From the NCBI GenBank assembly GCA_943371535.1, contig CALRVE020000005.1, forward strand, positions 62,001 to 126,000: 64,000 bases of DNA, written 5' to 3'. The DNA is from UBA1930 sp943371535 (GTDB taxonomy: Bacteria; Bacteroidota; Bacteroidia; Chitinophagales; Chitinophagaceae). A model generated the notes under the pieces. It had not been told where the DNA came from, searched no databases, and saw nothing but the letters and a program-made list of their open reading frames with translations. Position 1 is the stretch's first letter, and each line of letters begins with the position of its first letter. The position numbers and the translations under genes were made by a program. Below, one piece after another: positions 24,501 to 35,334 of this stretch.

Positions 24501-27500
24501 AGTTTGGTTGTTTACCTAGCTGTATAGCAACTTTCGTGCCCTTATTTTTTTCACTATCAATACTTATTGAAGCTCCCATTGTTTTAATAAGATCTTTAAT
24601 AATAAGGTATCCTAAGCCATGTCCTTTTTTATTATCTACATTGGCCGATGTTATGATAAAAGTATCTTCTAAAATATTTTGAATTTGCTCTTTCGTCATT
24701 CCACATCCTTGATCTTGTACACAAATAATATCGCCTCTTGTATCTACTAAATTGTAAACTATAATCTGCCCTTTTTCAGTAAAGTGAATGGCGTTGGTGA
24801 GTAAATTATAGATTAAAATTTTTAGTGGTTCATAAAACTGATGTACAATAAGTGTAGTGTCAATCTTATTAATTAATTCAATATTTTTTTGTTTAGCCAA
24901 TGAGTTTAAGATGCTGAATATTTGAATAACCAATTCATGTACTAAAAAATTTTCCTTAGCCATTCTTCTATTTTCATTTTGATACTTAATCCAGTTTAAT
25001 ATATTGGTAGAAAGTAAATGAAGCTCTTGTGACGTATTGGTGATTTCTTGTAATGTTTCTTGCTGCAAATCTTGCGTCATAATATTTCTTTTCTCTAACA
25101 AGTTTTTACCAGCTACTGTTACAAATTTTAGTGGAGTTACAATATCGTGACTGATAATAGAAATGAGTTTAGTTTTAATAGAATTGTTCTTTTCTAAAAC
25201 TTCATTTTGAACTTGTAATTCTCTTGTTTTTTGGTTAACCTGTTCTTGTAGTTTTTTTGCATTTTTTTCAAGTTGTAAAGTTCTTATTTTTAGAAATCCA
25301 TAGATTAATGAACTAACTAATATAATTATGATGCAATAAAACCACCATGCATCATACCAAGGGTTGGCTATTGTAAATTCTATTTTTTTATAGCTATAGT
25401 TGTTAAAGCCAAAACCATTCATTTTTCTAATATGTAATTGATAGTTGCCTGGCGATAAATTAAATAGTTCTATTTCGCTATTATTTCCATTTGTTAAGGG
25501 TTTCCAATTAGTGGTATCATTGAGCTGATATTCTAGTGTAACGTTTTCATTATTTCCCCATGCCGCAAACGCTAATTTTATTTTAATATCTTTTGTTTTG
25601 GCATCTAATTGTGTAGATGTTAAGTATTGAAGGTCTTGCATACTGCCATCAATATTAATTTCATCTATAAAAATTTTACCGCTTGGTAATATTGGGTTAA
25701 CAAGTTTTGGATTAACCCATAAAAGCCCATCCATAGTTGGAAAAGAAATGATTTTATTTTTGAGTGTTATTGCACAAGGTGTACAACCTCCATTTAGTTC
25801 AGTCATTTCAATGCCGTCTTTTTCTCCAAAGTAGTGGTAATAAACAGTAGAGGTGTTTTTTTCAAATACTTCTAATAATTCATTTAAGCTAGCTTTAAAA
25901 AGACCTCTATTGGTACTTATCCAACAGTAATTTTCATCATCTTTTACTATACAGTGCGTATATTGTAAATATTTATTTTTATCTAAAGGCATTGCCTTTA
26001 GTTTTCCATTTTTCCATATATAAAAACCCGTACCATACGTTCCAAAAAATACATAATCATTGTATTTCCAAATACTTCTAACACAAGTATTTCTAATGTT
26101 AAAAATAGTATCGAGTTGGTGGGTTTCTACGTTAAAACTTAATGCTCCATTGCAAGTAGCAATAGCTAGTGTGTTAGTTGTAATAGGCTCAATGGAATAA
26201 GCTATTAGGTTAATTCTTGATGGGTATTTGTGTAAATACTTAATGGTATCGTTATCTAAAATTCCTACTCCTGCATGATTGGCTAAGTAGTAGTTGTTTT
26301 TATAAAATGTTACAACATTTTCACTTTCTATTTTTGGATATAAGGTTGTTTTTTTTGTTACAGTATTTAGTTTACTAAAGTAACTTGTATTAGTGTTATT
26401 CGTTAATAATCTATACCACAATAAACTATCTTTTGTATTAGAAACATAAAAAGAAAATTTACCTTTTATGGGTAATTCATCTTTAAAAAGTGTTTCTCCC
26501 TCAATGATATCTCCTTCATTAGTGAGTACTGCATTATTATTTAATTCAACTTGGGCATAATAAGAATTTCTATTGAGCGGATTGATTTTTTTTCTTTTTT
26601 TAGATTGTAGTGCTGTACGTTTAAGTACATATAAACCTTTTGAGTCGGTACCAATAAATAGTATTTCATTTTCTTTACTATAATCAATACAACGTAAAAA
26701 AACATTTTGTGGAATTTGATTAGAAATTAACTCATACTTAAACTGATCATTTTCAATATGTATTAACCAAGCTTTTTCTTTATCAACCATAATTGGTTGC
26801 TGCATACCTTGATTCCAAAATAACTTGCCTTCAATTTTTAATGGTTGAACATTAATTATTTTATTATTGGTTACATTTAACTCATAAGTTTTTTCTTGTT
26901 GTGTATAAATAAAAACCCTGTTGTTTATTTTGAATATATTTCTAATTGGCTCCGTTAAAATAGAGAGTATTTCAGGTGAGCTGTTTATGTTTTTTAGTAA
27001 GTATAATTTTTTATGATGCAGAATAATGCCACTAGTGTCTGATAATGAAAGTATTTCATCTAAAATAGAAGAAAATTTATCATGGCTCGAATTGTTTTCA
27101 CTAGCTCTAAAATTTGTTGCTGAAATATTCAGTAAATAATGAAAGCCCGAATAAGGACTTCTTTGTTGTTTGTGTACATAAATTAGTGAGGGTAAGCTCT
27201 GTTCTATAGAAAATACATTTCCATCTATATCTGTAATGTATATTTTTTTTGCATGTGATGATGTTATAAACAACATTCTTTCAGAACCTAGTGATTTTAT
27301 ATTTTCATTATTGAATATTTTAATGTTTGTTCCATTAAAACGTACAATACCAGCTTCGGTTGCAAGCCATAAAAAATTATTGTTAGCATCCCATTGTAAA
27401 CCTTTTATGCCATTAGAAGGCATACCATTTTGAGTAGTGTAGTTTTGAACAACTGTATTAATATTAGATTGGGCAAAACCCCAATTAATTTTAAATACAA

Positions 27501-27531
27501 TAATTAATAATAATAAAATAGAACGGTTCAT
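24490..27531 (-). CDS. Propeller-type sensor histidine kinase
   Basis: 1013 residues. Signal peptide (to about 21, NWGFAQS); a large periplasmic two-component-regulator propeller (about 25-640) with recurring strand motifs such as NNFLWLATEAGIVRFNG and NYCWISTNRGLFKA; a Y_Y_Y-like domain (about 655-722); one membrane helix (about 728-750); coiled coil; HisKA with phosphorylatable His795 in SIISHDIVTPLKF; and HATPase with an N-box (LLTNAIHFTEKG), DQGCGMT and GHGLGYLI. There is no fused receiver or HTH, so unlike the hybrid kinases of polysaccharide loci it needs a separate regulator, which the gene 34 bases upstream supplies. The ligand is unknown. Confidence 0.92.
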   Translation of the reverse strand: MNRSILLLLIIVFKINWGFAQSNINTVVQNYTTQNGMPSNGIKGLQWDANNNFLWLATEAGIVRFNGTNIKIFNNENIKSLGSERMLFITSSHAKKIYITDIDGNVFSIEQSLPSLIYVHKQQRSPYSGFHYLLNISATNFRASENNSSHDKFSSILDEILSLSDTSGIILHHKKLYLLKNINSSPEILSILTEPIRNIFKINNRVFIYTQQEKTYELNVTNNKIINVQPLKIEGKLFWNQGMQQPIMVDKEKAWLIHIENDQFKYELISNQIPQNVFLRCIDYSKENEILFIGTDSKGLYVLKRTALQSKKRKKINPLNRNSYYAQVELNNNAVLTNEGDIIEGETLFKDELPIKGKFSFYVSNTKDSLLWYRLLTNNTNTSYFSKLNTVTKKTTLYPKIESENVVTFYKNNYYLANHAGVGILDNDTIKYLHKYPSRINLIAYSIEPITTNTLAIATCNGALSFNVETHQLDTIFNIRNTCVRSIWKYNDYVFFGTYGTGFYIWKNGKLKAMPLDKNKYLQYTHCIVKDDENYCWISTNRGLFKASLNELLEVFEKNTSTVYYHYFGEKDGIEMTELNGGCTPCAITLKNKIISFPTMDGLLWVNPKLVNPILPSGKIFIDEINIDGSMQDLQYLTSTQLDAKTKDIKIKLAFAAWGNNENVTLEYQLNDTTNWKPLTNGNNSEIELFNLSPGNYQLHIRKMNGFGFNNYSYKKIEFTIANPWYDAWWFYCIIIILVSSLIYGFLKIRTLQLEKNAKKLQEQVNQKTRELQVQNEVLEKNNSIKTKLISIISHDIVTPLKFVTVAGKNLLEKRNIMTQDLQQETLQEITNTSQELHLLSTNILNWIKYQNENRRMAKENFLVHELVIQIFSILNSLAKQKNIELINKIDTTLIVHQFYEPLKILIYNLLTNAIHFTEKGQIIVYNLVDTRGDIICVQDQGCGMTKEQIQNILEDTFIITSANVDNKKGHGLGYLIIKDLIKTMGASISIDSEKNKGTKVAIQLGKQPNSKS

Positions 27532-27565
27532 AAGCAGTTTGCAAGAGCAATTTAATGCAAACGTT

Positions 27566-28174
27566 CTAATAATTTACATTATACAATGTCGCAAGCTCCA
27601 TTAGCTCTTTAATATTGTCGGCATTTGTTTTTTCGTAAATACGTGTTTTTAAAGTAGATACAGTATTCATTTTAAGGTTTAAGTTGTCTGCAATTTCTTT
27701 GGTACCTAAGCCCTTCAATACATAATGTAAAATTTCTAATTCTCTTGGAGCTAAAACTGTAAAAGGATTGTCTTGCTGTATGGCATTATTTCTAACTGCT
27801 ATGGTTTCATTGTTTAAAAACTTTTGTAATACTTGTATAATTTCATCTTCTCCAGTAGTTTTAGACAAGTAATATTGAATATTGTATTGTTTAAGTGCTT
27901 CACCATATACTTCAGCAGGCTGCATAGAAAAAACCATGATATTTAAATTCGGATATACTTTTTTGATGTTTGGAATAACTTCTAACGTACTGCCATCTGA
28001 TAAAATAATATCTAACACCGCATGCGTATATGAATGCTTAATAAGTTCTTTCATTAATTCATTGCAACTTGAAACCTCACTTACGTCGTCATAATTAAGG
28101 TTTAATTGTAGGTATAGTTTTAAGCCTTTTCTTATCATGCTATGATCATCGGCTAACAGTATTTTGGGTTGCAT
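27566..28174 (-). CDS. NarL/LuxR-type response regulator
   Basis: 202 residues. The receiver domain has Asp9/Asp10, phosphoacceptor Asp55 (AVLDIILSD), Ser83 and Lys105 (LSKTTG). The C-terminal LuxR helix-turn-helix (about 140-200) reads LAPRELEILHYVLKGLGTKEIADNL. It lies between the type B cargo gene (23 bases) and the sensor kinase gene (34 bases), all on the same strand, so it is probably the kinase's partner and likely to control the surrounding surface-protein genes; the target is an inference. Confidence 0.93.
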   Translation of the reverse strand: MQPKILLADDHSMIRKGLKLYLQLNLNYDDVSEVSSCNELMKELIKHSYTHAVLDIILSDGSTLEVIPNIKKVYPNLNIMVFSMQPAEVYGEALKQYNIQYYLSKTTGEDEIIQVLQKFLNNETIAVRNNAIQQDNPFTVLAPRELEILHYVLKGLGTKEIADNLNLKMNTVSTLKTRIYEKTNADNIKELMELATLYNVNY

Positions 28175-28197
28175 TTTTAAGGGTTTGAATTGTTCAA

Positions 28198-31100
28198 TTA
28201 TCGAATAACTAATAGCATGCCTGCTTGTTTTTCTTTACTACTATTATTGAGTTCAATAATATAAGCATAATAGCCAACTGGTACAGGTTTACCATTATGA
28301 GTACCATCCCAAGGAGTTTGACTATAGAATTTTCTTTCGAAAAGTTTTTGCCCTCCTCTTGTAAAAATACTTACAATAGCGTCTGGATATAATTCTAAGC
28401 CTTGAATAATCCATTTGTCGTTTATATTATCACCATTTGGCGAGAATGCATTGGGTATGGTAAGTTTATTTACTACAGTTATTTTAACCGAATCTATATT
28501 GCTGCAAAAGTTGGTTTTATGTGTGGCTTTTATTGTATATACAGTATTGGTAACTGGTGTAGCAATTGGATTAAGTGTTGTTACCGCAGATAAAAATGTT
28601 GCTGGTGTCCAACTAAAATTATACAAACTTGCATTAGCAATAGATGCATCTAGTAGGGTAGAGGTACCATTAATAATTATTTTATTGATACCAGCATCAA
28701 TATTAGGTTGTTCATAAATGATAATATTTCTTGAGAAAGTTGTTGAATTACAACCTCCATTTCCAGTTGTTGTTAATTGAATATCATAATTACCTGCTGT
28801 ATTAAATTGATAAGTTAAGGGAGAGGCAGATGTATTAATTACAGAACCTAATTGCCAACGCCATTGAAGAATATTGTTGGGATTACTAGCAATCAACTGA
28901 ATATTTTTTTGTGTACAAAAGGTGTCTCCAACAATAGTAAAGTTTGCCGTAGGATTTGCATATATATTTGGAATCGTTTGCGTTACAGTATCACTCAAAC
29001 AAGCAGCACCATAGCTTACGATATGCTTAATAATTCTATTAGTTGCATTATTGCTGTAGGCATGGGTAGAAACATTATTTGTAGTTGATGAAAAGATTTG
29101 CCCATCTCCAAAACTCCAATACCATGTGGGTTTATTGGTGCCACTAGTTGTAACTGATGAAGTAAAGGTAAAAATACTATCTACACAGGGTTTGCCATTA
29201 AAAGTAAATGAAGCTGTTGGTTTATTGTTTACACTTACGGTTAATTTAAAAGTATCGCTTATACAACCTAAATTAGAGGTAACTACTAATTTTACTTCAT
29301 ATGTACCAACTGCATTGTATTTATAAAAAAAAGGTGTATTGTTATTTCGAATAACAGATTGACCATCGCCCAAAAACCATCTTCTTGTAGTAATAGTTCC
29401 ATTAATAATAGAAGAACTATCACTAAATCGAATTGAATCACCAATACAAATGTTGCTATTGTATCCAAACTTTGCAGTAGGTTTTGGATTAATGGTAATT
29501 GTTTTAAAAGCAGTATCGCTTAAGCAATTGCTGTTAGAAAGAGTAACCAATTTTATTGTATAACTTCCTGCTATTGCATAAGCGTATTTGAAAGGATTGT
29601 TATTGGTTTTAGTAAGGGTATTTCCATCGCCAAAAAAATATTGCCATGATGTTATGCTACCAACAGCAATACTAGAAGTGTCTGTTATTTGAACAGAATC
29701 TTTTGAACAAGCAGTTGCAATAATACCAAGTTTTGCAATGGGCGAATGATTGATGGTTATTTGTTTAGTAGTATCTCCTGTACAACCATTATTTGCATAT
29801 ATTCTAAATCTAATATTTTGTGTGCCTGCATTTGCAAACTTCTTTTTTGCATTTATGGTTGTGACATTTGTATTATCATCAAAGTTCCACCTGTATTGAT
29901 TGATGGTAAATCCAGCACTTGAAATATTGGCTGTAAAGTTTACAGTATCTTTTAAACATCCTGCATTGGTATAAGTAAAATCTGCTTTAGGACCAGCTTT
30001 TATAATTACTTCAACGGTTGCATTTTCTGTTTGGCTACAATTTTCAATTACAGTAGCACCATAAGTTACTGGAATATAATAATTGCCTTCATTAGCAAAA
30101 CTAATGTCTTGGGGTAAGTTGTATAAATAATAATTTCTACCATTGATTGTTTCAGTTCCTACCGATATTGGATTGTTAATAGAGATATCTGTATTAGGAG
30201 TAACTCCTGTTACTTGGCTTAATTTCCATTGAATACTACTTGCTGGAAATGCTAATTTAATGGTTGCTTTTATAGGTGTTTTAGGGCAACTAAAACTATC
30301 TATTGAGTTGCTACTAAAAGTATTTTTTATAGAGCTATAATAATTTAAGTTATTTACAAGAGTACCAACATTGTACCCATAACTTTCAAAGTTACCAAGT
30401 CCGTAAATTGTAGAAGTAAAAGCCGAATCGCAAGTAATGGTATGTTGAGAAGCAGCACCAATAAAACGTGTTAATGCTACAGTATAATTTGGATTGTTTG
30501 GATGTACAACTGTATTGACTGATGGAACAGGATTTCCATTCACTCTTAAAGATCCAATTGCAGCAGTAGGTACATGAATATTGGCATACACATAATCAAT
30601 AGATGATTTTCTGCTAACATAAAATAAAACAGATTTTTGCCCTTGCTCAATAGGACTTAAATAAAACATTTCAGGATCGCCATAAGATGGTGGAGATGGA
30701 TTGGTTGTAGGAAAATTCCAACATTGATTTTTGTTAGGAGTGTATTGAGCAATCATCATAGGCTTGTTAGAGGTGAAATAGTCTCCACCTGTAGAGTCCA
30801 TATGTTCGTAAAAAAAATTTTTAATTAAACCTGTCATCACAACACCATTTTTCTTTACTTCCGTGGTGGGGTCTAATACACAAATTCTATAATAATTTCT
30901 ATTGGTTTCATTGATATTGGTGTTAGTATTGTTAATGGTTCTAAACGTTAAATATCTTGTACCCCAAGCTTGTGTTGGAAAAATTTGTTGGTGCATAAAT
31001 TCGCCACCATCACCTCTGCATAAACGTATACCTCCCGAACCAGAAAATGCAGCTATTGGATGGCAAGTTCCATCTGCTCCTGGAATAGATACTGCTTTAG

Positions 31101-31779
31101 TTCCTGTCATGTCTTTACTGGCAAATACAGGATTACCATTAAAGGTAGCTTTCCCAAAAACATGATATGATTCGCCCTTATTTAAATTCACTGTATATGT
31201 TTGGGCAGGTAGCCATCCATTTTTGGTAGTATCACTTGGTGTTATTTGAATCCTAGTATTATCTTCAGATGCAATTACATAAAACCACGAATACCAATCG
31301 GTAGGGCTACTTTGCGATTTATCTTGATAATAATTAATAGAATAATATGAGAAGCCATAAGTTTCAACTGGCATAAGCATTGTAGCACCTGAAACCAACG
31401 TTGAATAAACATGTGCATATACTGCAACAGGTTCTGTACTTACTATATGAATACCTTTATTTTGTAATCCATCGGTTAAAGTTCGAGCATCATTAACACC
31501 AGATTTTGGAATTAAAATTGTGGCATTTACAGTATTTGCAGGTATATTTAAAGTTTGTGTATAACCAGTATTGGTAATAGTTATAGTTACTACGGCAGCA
31601 GCATTTTCAGTGCTAATGTATATAGCTAATTCTTGATTGTTTACAGGCGATTCATGGAAAAAGCTATAGTTAAATCCATAAGCTAGCCAAAACTCTTTTC
31701 CTCTATTCGATTTGTTTTGTGCATTTACTAAACTAGAAAAGCACATTATTAAGATTAGTAATTTAAATTTTGTAGCCAT
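28198..31779 (-). CDS. Large PKD-repeat protein with T9SS type B sorting domain
   Basis: 1193-residue secreted or surface protein. Signal peptide MATKFKLLILIMCFSSLVNAQ; an N-terminal region of about 25-480 resembling the IgGFc-binding-type domain (GKEFWLAYGFNY, VYAHVYSTLVSGATMLMPVE); a divergent region; then five PKD domains about 87 residues apart, beginning near 596, 681, 768, 855 and 941 (WRWQL or WYWSFGDG cores). One more beta domain follows, and a gliding-motility-type CTD (about 1107-1193, PNAFSPNGDNINDKW) ends the protein. I chose the ATG at 31779, which starts the signal peptide. Predicted to be exported by T9SS; an adhesive role is inferred. First gene of an operon with the response regulator and sensor kinase. 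Confidence 0.92.
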   Translation of the reverse strand: MATKFKLLILIMCFSSLVNAQNKSNRGKEFWLAYGFNYSFFHESPVNNQELAIYISTENAAAVVTITITNTGYTQTLNIPANTVNATILIPKSGVNDARTLTDGLQNKGIHIVSTEPVAVYAHVYSTLVSGATMLMPVETYGFSYYSINYYQDKSQSSPTDWYSWFYVIASEDNTRIQITPSDTTKNGWLPAQTYTVNLNKGESYHVFGKATFNGNPVFASKDMTGTKAVSIPGADGTCHPIAAFSGSGGIRLCRGDGGEFMHQQIFPTQAWGTRYLTFRTINNTNTNINETNRNYYRICVLDPTTEVKKNGVVMTGLIKNFFYEHMDSTGGDYFTSNKPMMIAQYTPNKNQCWNFPTTNPSPPSYGDPEMFYLSPIEQGQKSVLFYVSRKSSIDYVYANIHVPTAAIGSLRVNGNPVPSVNTVVHPNNPNYTVALTRFIGAASQHTITCDSAFTSTIYGLGNFESYGYNVGTLVNNLNYYSSIKNTFSSNSIDSFSCPKTPIKATIKLAFPASSIQWKLSQVTGVTPNTDISINNPISVGTETINGRNYYLYNLPQDISFANEGNYYIPVTYGATVIENCSQTENATVEVIIKAGPKADFTYTNAGCLKDTVNFTANISSAGFTINQYRWNFDDNTNVTTINAKKKFANAGTQNIRFRIYANNGCTGDTTKQITINHSPIAKLGIIATACSKDSVQITDTSSIAVGSITSWQYFFGDGNTLTKTNNNPFKYAYAIAGSYTIKLVTLSNSNCLSDTAFKTITINPKPTAKFGYNSNICIGDSIRFSDSSSIINGTITTRRWFLGDGQSVIRNNNTPFFYKYNAVGTYEVKLVVTSNLGCISDTFKLTVSVNNKPTASFTFNGKPCVDSIFTFTSSVTTSGTNKPTWYWSFGDGQIFSSTTNNVSTHAYSNNATNRIIKHIVSYGAACLSDTVTQTIPNIYANPTANFTIVGDTFCTQKNIQLIASNPNNILQWRWQLGSVINTSASPLTYQFNTAGNYDIQLTTTGNGGCNSTTFSRNIIIYEQPNIDAGINKIIINGTSTLLDASIANASLYNFSWTPATFLSAVTTLNPIATPVTNTVYTIKATHKTNFCSNIDSVKITVVNKLTIPNAFSPNGDNINDKWIIQGLELYPDAIVSIFTRGGQKLFERKFYSQTPWDGTHNGKPVPVGYYAYIIELNNSSKEKQAGMLLVIR

Positions 31780-31906
31780 ATTTTTTCTTAGAACAATATT
31801 CAATTTTTAAATTAAATTCTATTGTAGAATTAATTCTACAAACAATTTTTTTATAGGGCTTTAATATTGTTGCTCATTCTTACAATCACCAAAACTTTAA
31901 TGCATT

Positions 31907-34900
31907 ATGAACAGATTGAATATTAGAAAAACTTTGATTTTTCTGATTCTATGCTTGTTATTTACCAACGGTATTTGGGCACAAGGTAATTATAACACCA
32001 CTACATGGAAATTCAGTAATCCAAAACAATTTGGATTTACCATTTTTGATGTTGATTTTTTTGATAACAATAATGTACTAGCAGTTGGTAGCGATGGTGG
32101 TATTGCAAAAAGTACAGATGGTGGTAGAACTTGGATTTATGGTATTTTTACTTACCCAACCCCTACTGGATTAATTACAAAAGCTACTTTAACAGATGTA
32201 CACTATATAACAGCAAATATTGCTTATGTAGTGGGTACTGGTGGTTGTATGGCAAAAACAACAGATGGTGGTTTAACTTGGAATTTAGTTACTACCCCTT
32301 TATATAGCACAAGTAGAAGTATTAACACTTGTTGGTTCATCAATGCAAATACAGGCTATGCAGCTGGTCAGTGGAATTTTTCTACAGATTCAATCCCTAA
32401 AATATATGTAACCAATAACGGTGGTGCAACTTGGGATTCATTGGCATCTCCAGCTGTGAATGGTACTACCAAAGTAGGTTTTGTGAATAACGCAACTTAT
32501 CCGGCAAGAAATTTTCCTGTGGATGCAAAAACAAAAGAAATCTGGAGAATACAATTTTCAAATAGTGGAGTAGGTTATGTAAGTGGAAGTGGTTCTTCAT
32601 TATTTCCAAACCTTGGTATTCCAAACATTACTAGTACTACAACTTGTGCATTAACTGGTACACAAACTACTGGCTCTCATAATGCAAGTTTATTTTGGAA
32701 AGTTGAGAATGGAATGATTACCGATTATTCTTTAAGTAAAGAACGTTTAGGCTATGCAGGTTATAATCCAACAGCTGCATTAAATTGTACTTCTAAATTT
32801 GGTACAGTAACTCAAACCGTTCAACAGTATAGAGCATTTAATATTATCAGTGATTCATTGGTTGTGTTAATGTCCTTCAACAATAACGTTGTTGTTCGTG
32901 TTAGAACAGGTAAAAACGATAGTACAGAAAATATTAATAGACTAGGCTCATTTGAACGAGGAAAATTTGAAGTACTCAATACTGGTGGTAGTGGAGCACC
33001 TGCTGGATATCCAGCAATTCCAGCAGTTCAAGTATTAAATGCTTCAAACCCATATCATATGATTAAAGCAAGTAATGGTAAATTATTTGCTACATCTGGT
33101 TCAAGCACTTTTGCACCTGCAAACAGAATGTGGACTTCGATAGATACTGGTAGAAATTGGGTAGAAGAAAGAAATATTCCTGTTGGACAAACCTTTAGTA
33201 CGTTTACCAATTGGGCAATTGATATTGCACCTAATGGTAAGTTTATAGCTATGGGGCAAAATGGTGTTGTGTCAGATTCTTTGCCTGGTGGTGCCTGGTC
33301 TAGTGTTTATATTAGTAATCCTAATGCAGTATCACATACATCATCTGAATTTGTAGATTGTAATAATGGAATTTTAGCAGGTGGTGCAAGTATAACTGTA
33401 ACAGAAGATGGTGGTAATACTTGGCAAAATAAAGCTAGAGCCGATTTTGCAGCTTCTAACTATAACATTATGGGAATTGCTTATCCAAGCTTGACGAGAG
33501 CATATTTTGCAGTAAGTAATGGCATTTTATATTCCTCTGCTGATAAAGGTACCACATTAGATCCTTTGTATTCAAACTTCAATTATCAAATAAGTGGTGT
33601 TGCTACAGTTGGTAATGATAGTATTTGGGCAATTGGTTATAGTCAGTTTTCTGTGCCAGCAGCATCAAGAACTTCAGCAGTATTTAGGTCTTTTAATGCA
33701 GGTGTAACTTGGAGTGAAATTGGAGGTTTCCCAGTAAATACCTTAAATGAACAAATTTCAAGAATTGCTTTTCCTTCAAGAAATGTGGGCTATATAGCAG
33801 GCTCTAGAAATGCAGTGTATAAAACAACTGATGCTGGTACAACATGGGTTAAAATTAATCCTTTCCCTGCATTGAATGATGCTCCAACTGGCTTCCCAAA
33901 TGCTAGAATTGCATATCAAGAAATACAAGCATTAGATGATAATACGGTATTCTTAATAGGAAATATGTTTACCAATGTTGGTGTAAAAAGGGTATATAAA
34001 ACAGTAGATGGTGGAGCTAATTGGGTAGATATTACAGGCAATTTAGCTGCTTTATTGCCTGTTGGTAATTTAATTGGAATGAAATGGCACGATGCCAATA
34101 ATGGCTATGTATCTGCTGGTAGTGCATTGTTTAAAACAACTGATGGTGGTGCAAATTGGACTATGGATATTGCACCAACTGGTTCTTTATTTGAAACAAT
34201 GTCTTTTGCACCACGTACAGTGCCTGCTGCAATTAGTTTTCAAAATAGAAAATTATTTGTAACAGGTCTATCTGCTCCTACTGCCAATGGAAGTATTATG
34301 GAATATGGTAATCCTCTTGATATTAATGTTAATTTCAATCAAACTGTTACTAATGCCAATTGCTCAAACTTAAATGGTGGTAGTATTACAGTTACAGCAA
34401 CTGGTGGTTTACCTCCATATCAATACAGCATTAATGGTGGTGCGTTTCAATCTAGTAATGTATTCAATGGCTTAAACCAAGGTGCTAAAACAATTACAGT
34501 AAAAGATGCATTTTGTGGTACATTAACTAAATCAATCATAGTAGGATTTACTGATAACCTAACCCTAACTACAAGACCAACTGTTGATACTAGTGTTTGT
34601 GCTGGTGCTCCAGTTCCTTTTGTTGCAACTGCTACAACAGGTGCAACATTTGCTTGGACTCCTTCTACTGGGTTAAGCAATGCATCTATTGCAAATCCAA
34701 TTGCTACAGTTAACTCAAACATTACTTATACTGTTACTGCAACTTTAAATAGTTGTGTAAGAACTAAGTCAATTCCTGTTACTATTAAACCTAACCCAAT
34801 TGTAAATGCTGGTCCAGATAAAACCATTATTATTGGTGATTTTGTAACCCTAGAAGGTTCAGGTGGTGCAGGTTCAATTTCTTGGACTCCAGTAAATACA

Positions 34901-35302
34901 TTAACTGGTGCAAATACATATCGTCCGGTTGCAAATCCAACTGCTACAACAGTTTATACATTATCAGTTACCGATGCAAATAGTTGTACAGCTACAGATA
35001 ATGTTACAGTAAATGTGTTACCTTATTGTGTTAAACCAATGGGTGCATTTACACCAAATGGAGATGGTAATAACGACAGATGGTTAGCTACAAGTTCAAA
35101 TGGTTGTACTGTTAGAATTAATGTAGTGGTGTATAATAGGTATGGTCATACAGTGTACACAAATCAAAACTATCAAAACGATTGGGATGGTACATATAAG
35201 GGTGATAAGTTGCCAGATGGTACTTACTATTATTACATTAAATATCAATTAATCAATGGTAACACAGTAAATCTTTCTGGTGATGTAACCATTATTAGAT
35301 AA
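31907..35302 (+). CDS. BNR/YCF48-like repeat protein with SprB repeat and T9SS type B domain
   Basis: 1131-residue secreted protein. Signal peptide ends near NGIWAQG. About nine Asp-box motifs (STDGGRTW, TTDGGLTW, VTEDGGNTW, TTDAGTTW, TTDGGANW and others) indicate one or two beta-propellers of the BNR/YCF48 type across residues 40-800. A SprB-like repeat follows at about 815-880 (NGGSITVTATGGLPPYQYSINGG), then a beta domain, and a C-terminal type B sorting domain at about 1045-1131 (GAFTPNGDGNNDRW). It diverges from the PKD gene (127 bases between starts) and is followed by a PorP/SprF gene at 32 bases, the usual arrangement for type B cargo. Confidence 0.92.
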   Translation: MNRLNIRKTLIFLILCLLFTNGIWAQGNYNTTTWKFSNPKQFGFTIFDVDFFDNNNVLAVGSDGGIAKSTDGGRTWIYGIFTYPTPTGLITKATLTDVHYITANIAYVVGTGGCMAKTTDGGLTWNLVTTPLYSTSRSINTCWFINANTGYAAGQWNFSTDSIPKIYVTNNGGATWDSLASPAVNGTTKVGFVNNATYPARNFPVDAKTKEIWRIQFSNSGVGYVSGSGSSLFPNLGIPNITSTTTCALTGTQTTGSHNASLFWKVENGMITDYSLSKERLGYAGYNPTAALNCTSKFGTVTQTVQQYRAFNIISDSLVVLMSFNNNVVVRVRTGKNDSTENINRLGSFERGKFEVLNTGGSGAPAGYPAIPAVQVLNASNPYHMIKASNGKLFATSGSSTFAPANRMWTSIDTGRNWVEERNIPVGQTFSTFTNWAIDIAPNGKFIAMGQNGVVSDSLPGGAWSSVYISNPNAVSHTSSEFVDCNNGILAGGASITVTEDGGNTWQNKARADFAASNYNIMGIAYPSLTRAYFAVSNGILYSSADKGTTLDPLYSNFNYQISGVATVGNDSIWAIGYSQFSVPAASRTSAVFRSFNAGVTWSEIGGFPVNTLNEQISRIAFPSRNVGYIAGSRNAVYKTTDAGTTWVKINPFPALNDAPTGFPNARIAYQEIQALDDNTVFLIGNMFTNVGVKRVYKTVDGGANWVDITGNLAALLPVGNLIGMKWHDANNGYVSAGSALFKTTDGGANWTMDIAPTGSLFETMSFAPRTVPAAISFQNRKLFVTGLSAPTANGSIMEYGNPLDINVNFNQTVTNANCSNLNGGSITVTATGGLPPYQYSINGGAFQSSNVFNGLNQGAKTITVKDAFCGTLTKSIIVGFTDNLTLTTRPTVDTSVCAGAPVPFVATATTGATFAWTPSTGLSNASIANPIATVNSNITYTVTATLNSCVRTKSIPVTIKPNPIVNAGPDKTIIIGDFVTLEGSGGAGSISWTPVNTLTGANTYRPVANPTATTVYTLSVTDANSCTATDNVTVNVLPYCVKPMGAFTPNGDGNNDRWLATSSNGCTVRINVVVYNRYGHTVYTNQNYQNDWDGTYKGDKLPDGTYYYYIKYQLINGNTVNLSGDVTIIR

Positions 35303-35334
35303 CTACATTATAATTAACATACAAAAATATTAAT

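Noticed and set aside
28415..28717. 100-residue plus-strand frame antisense to the PKD gene
   Set aside because: It lies wholly inside a well-supported gene, lacks any recognisable domain and its composition mirrors the antisense of the real frame.
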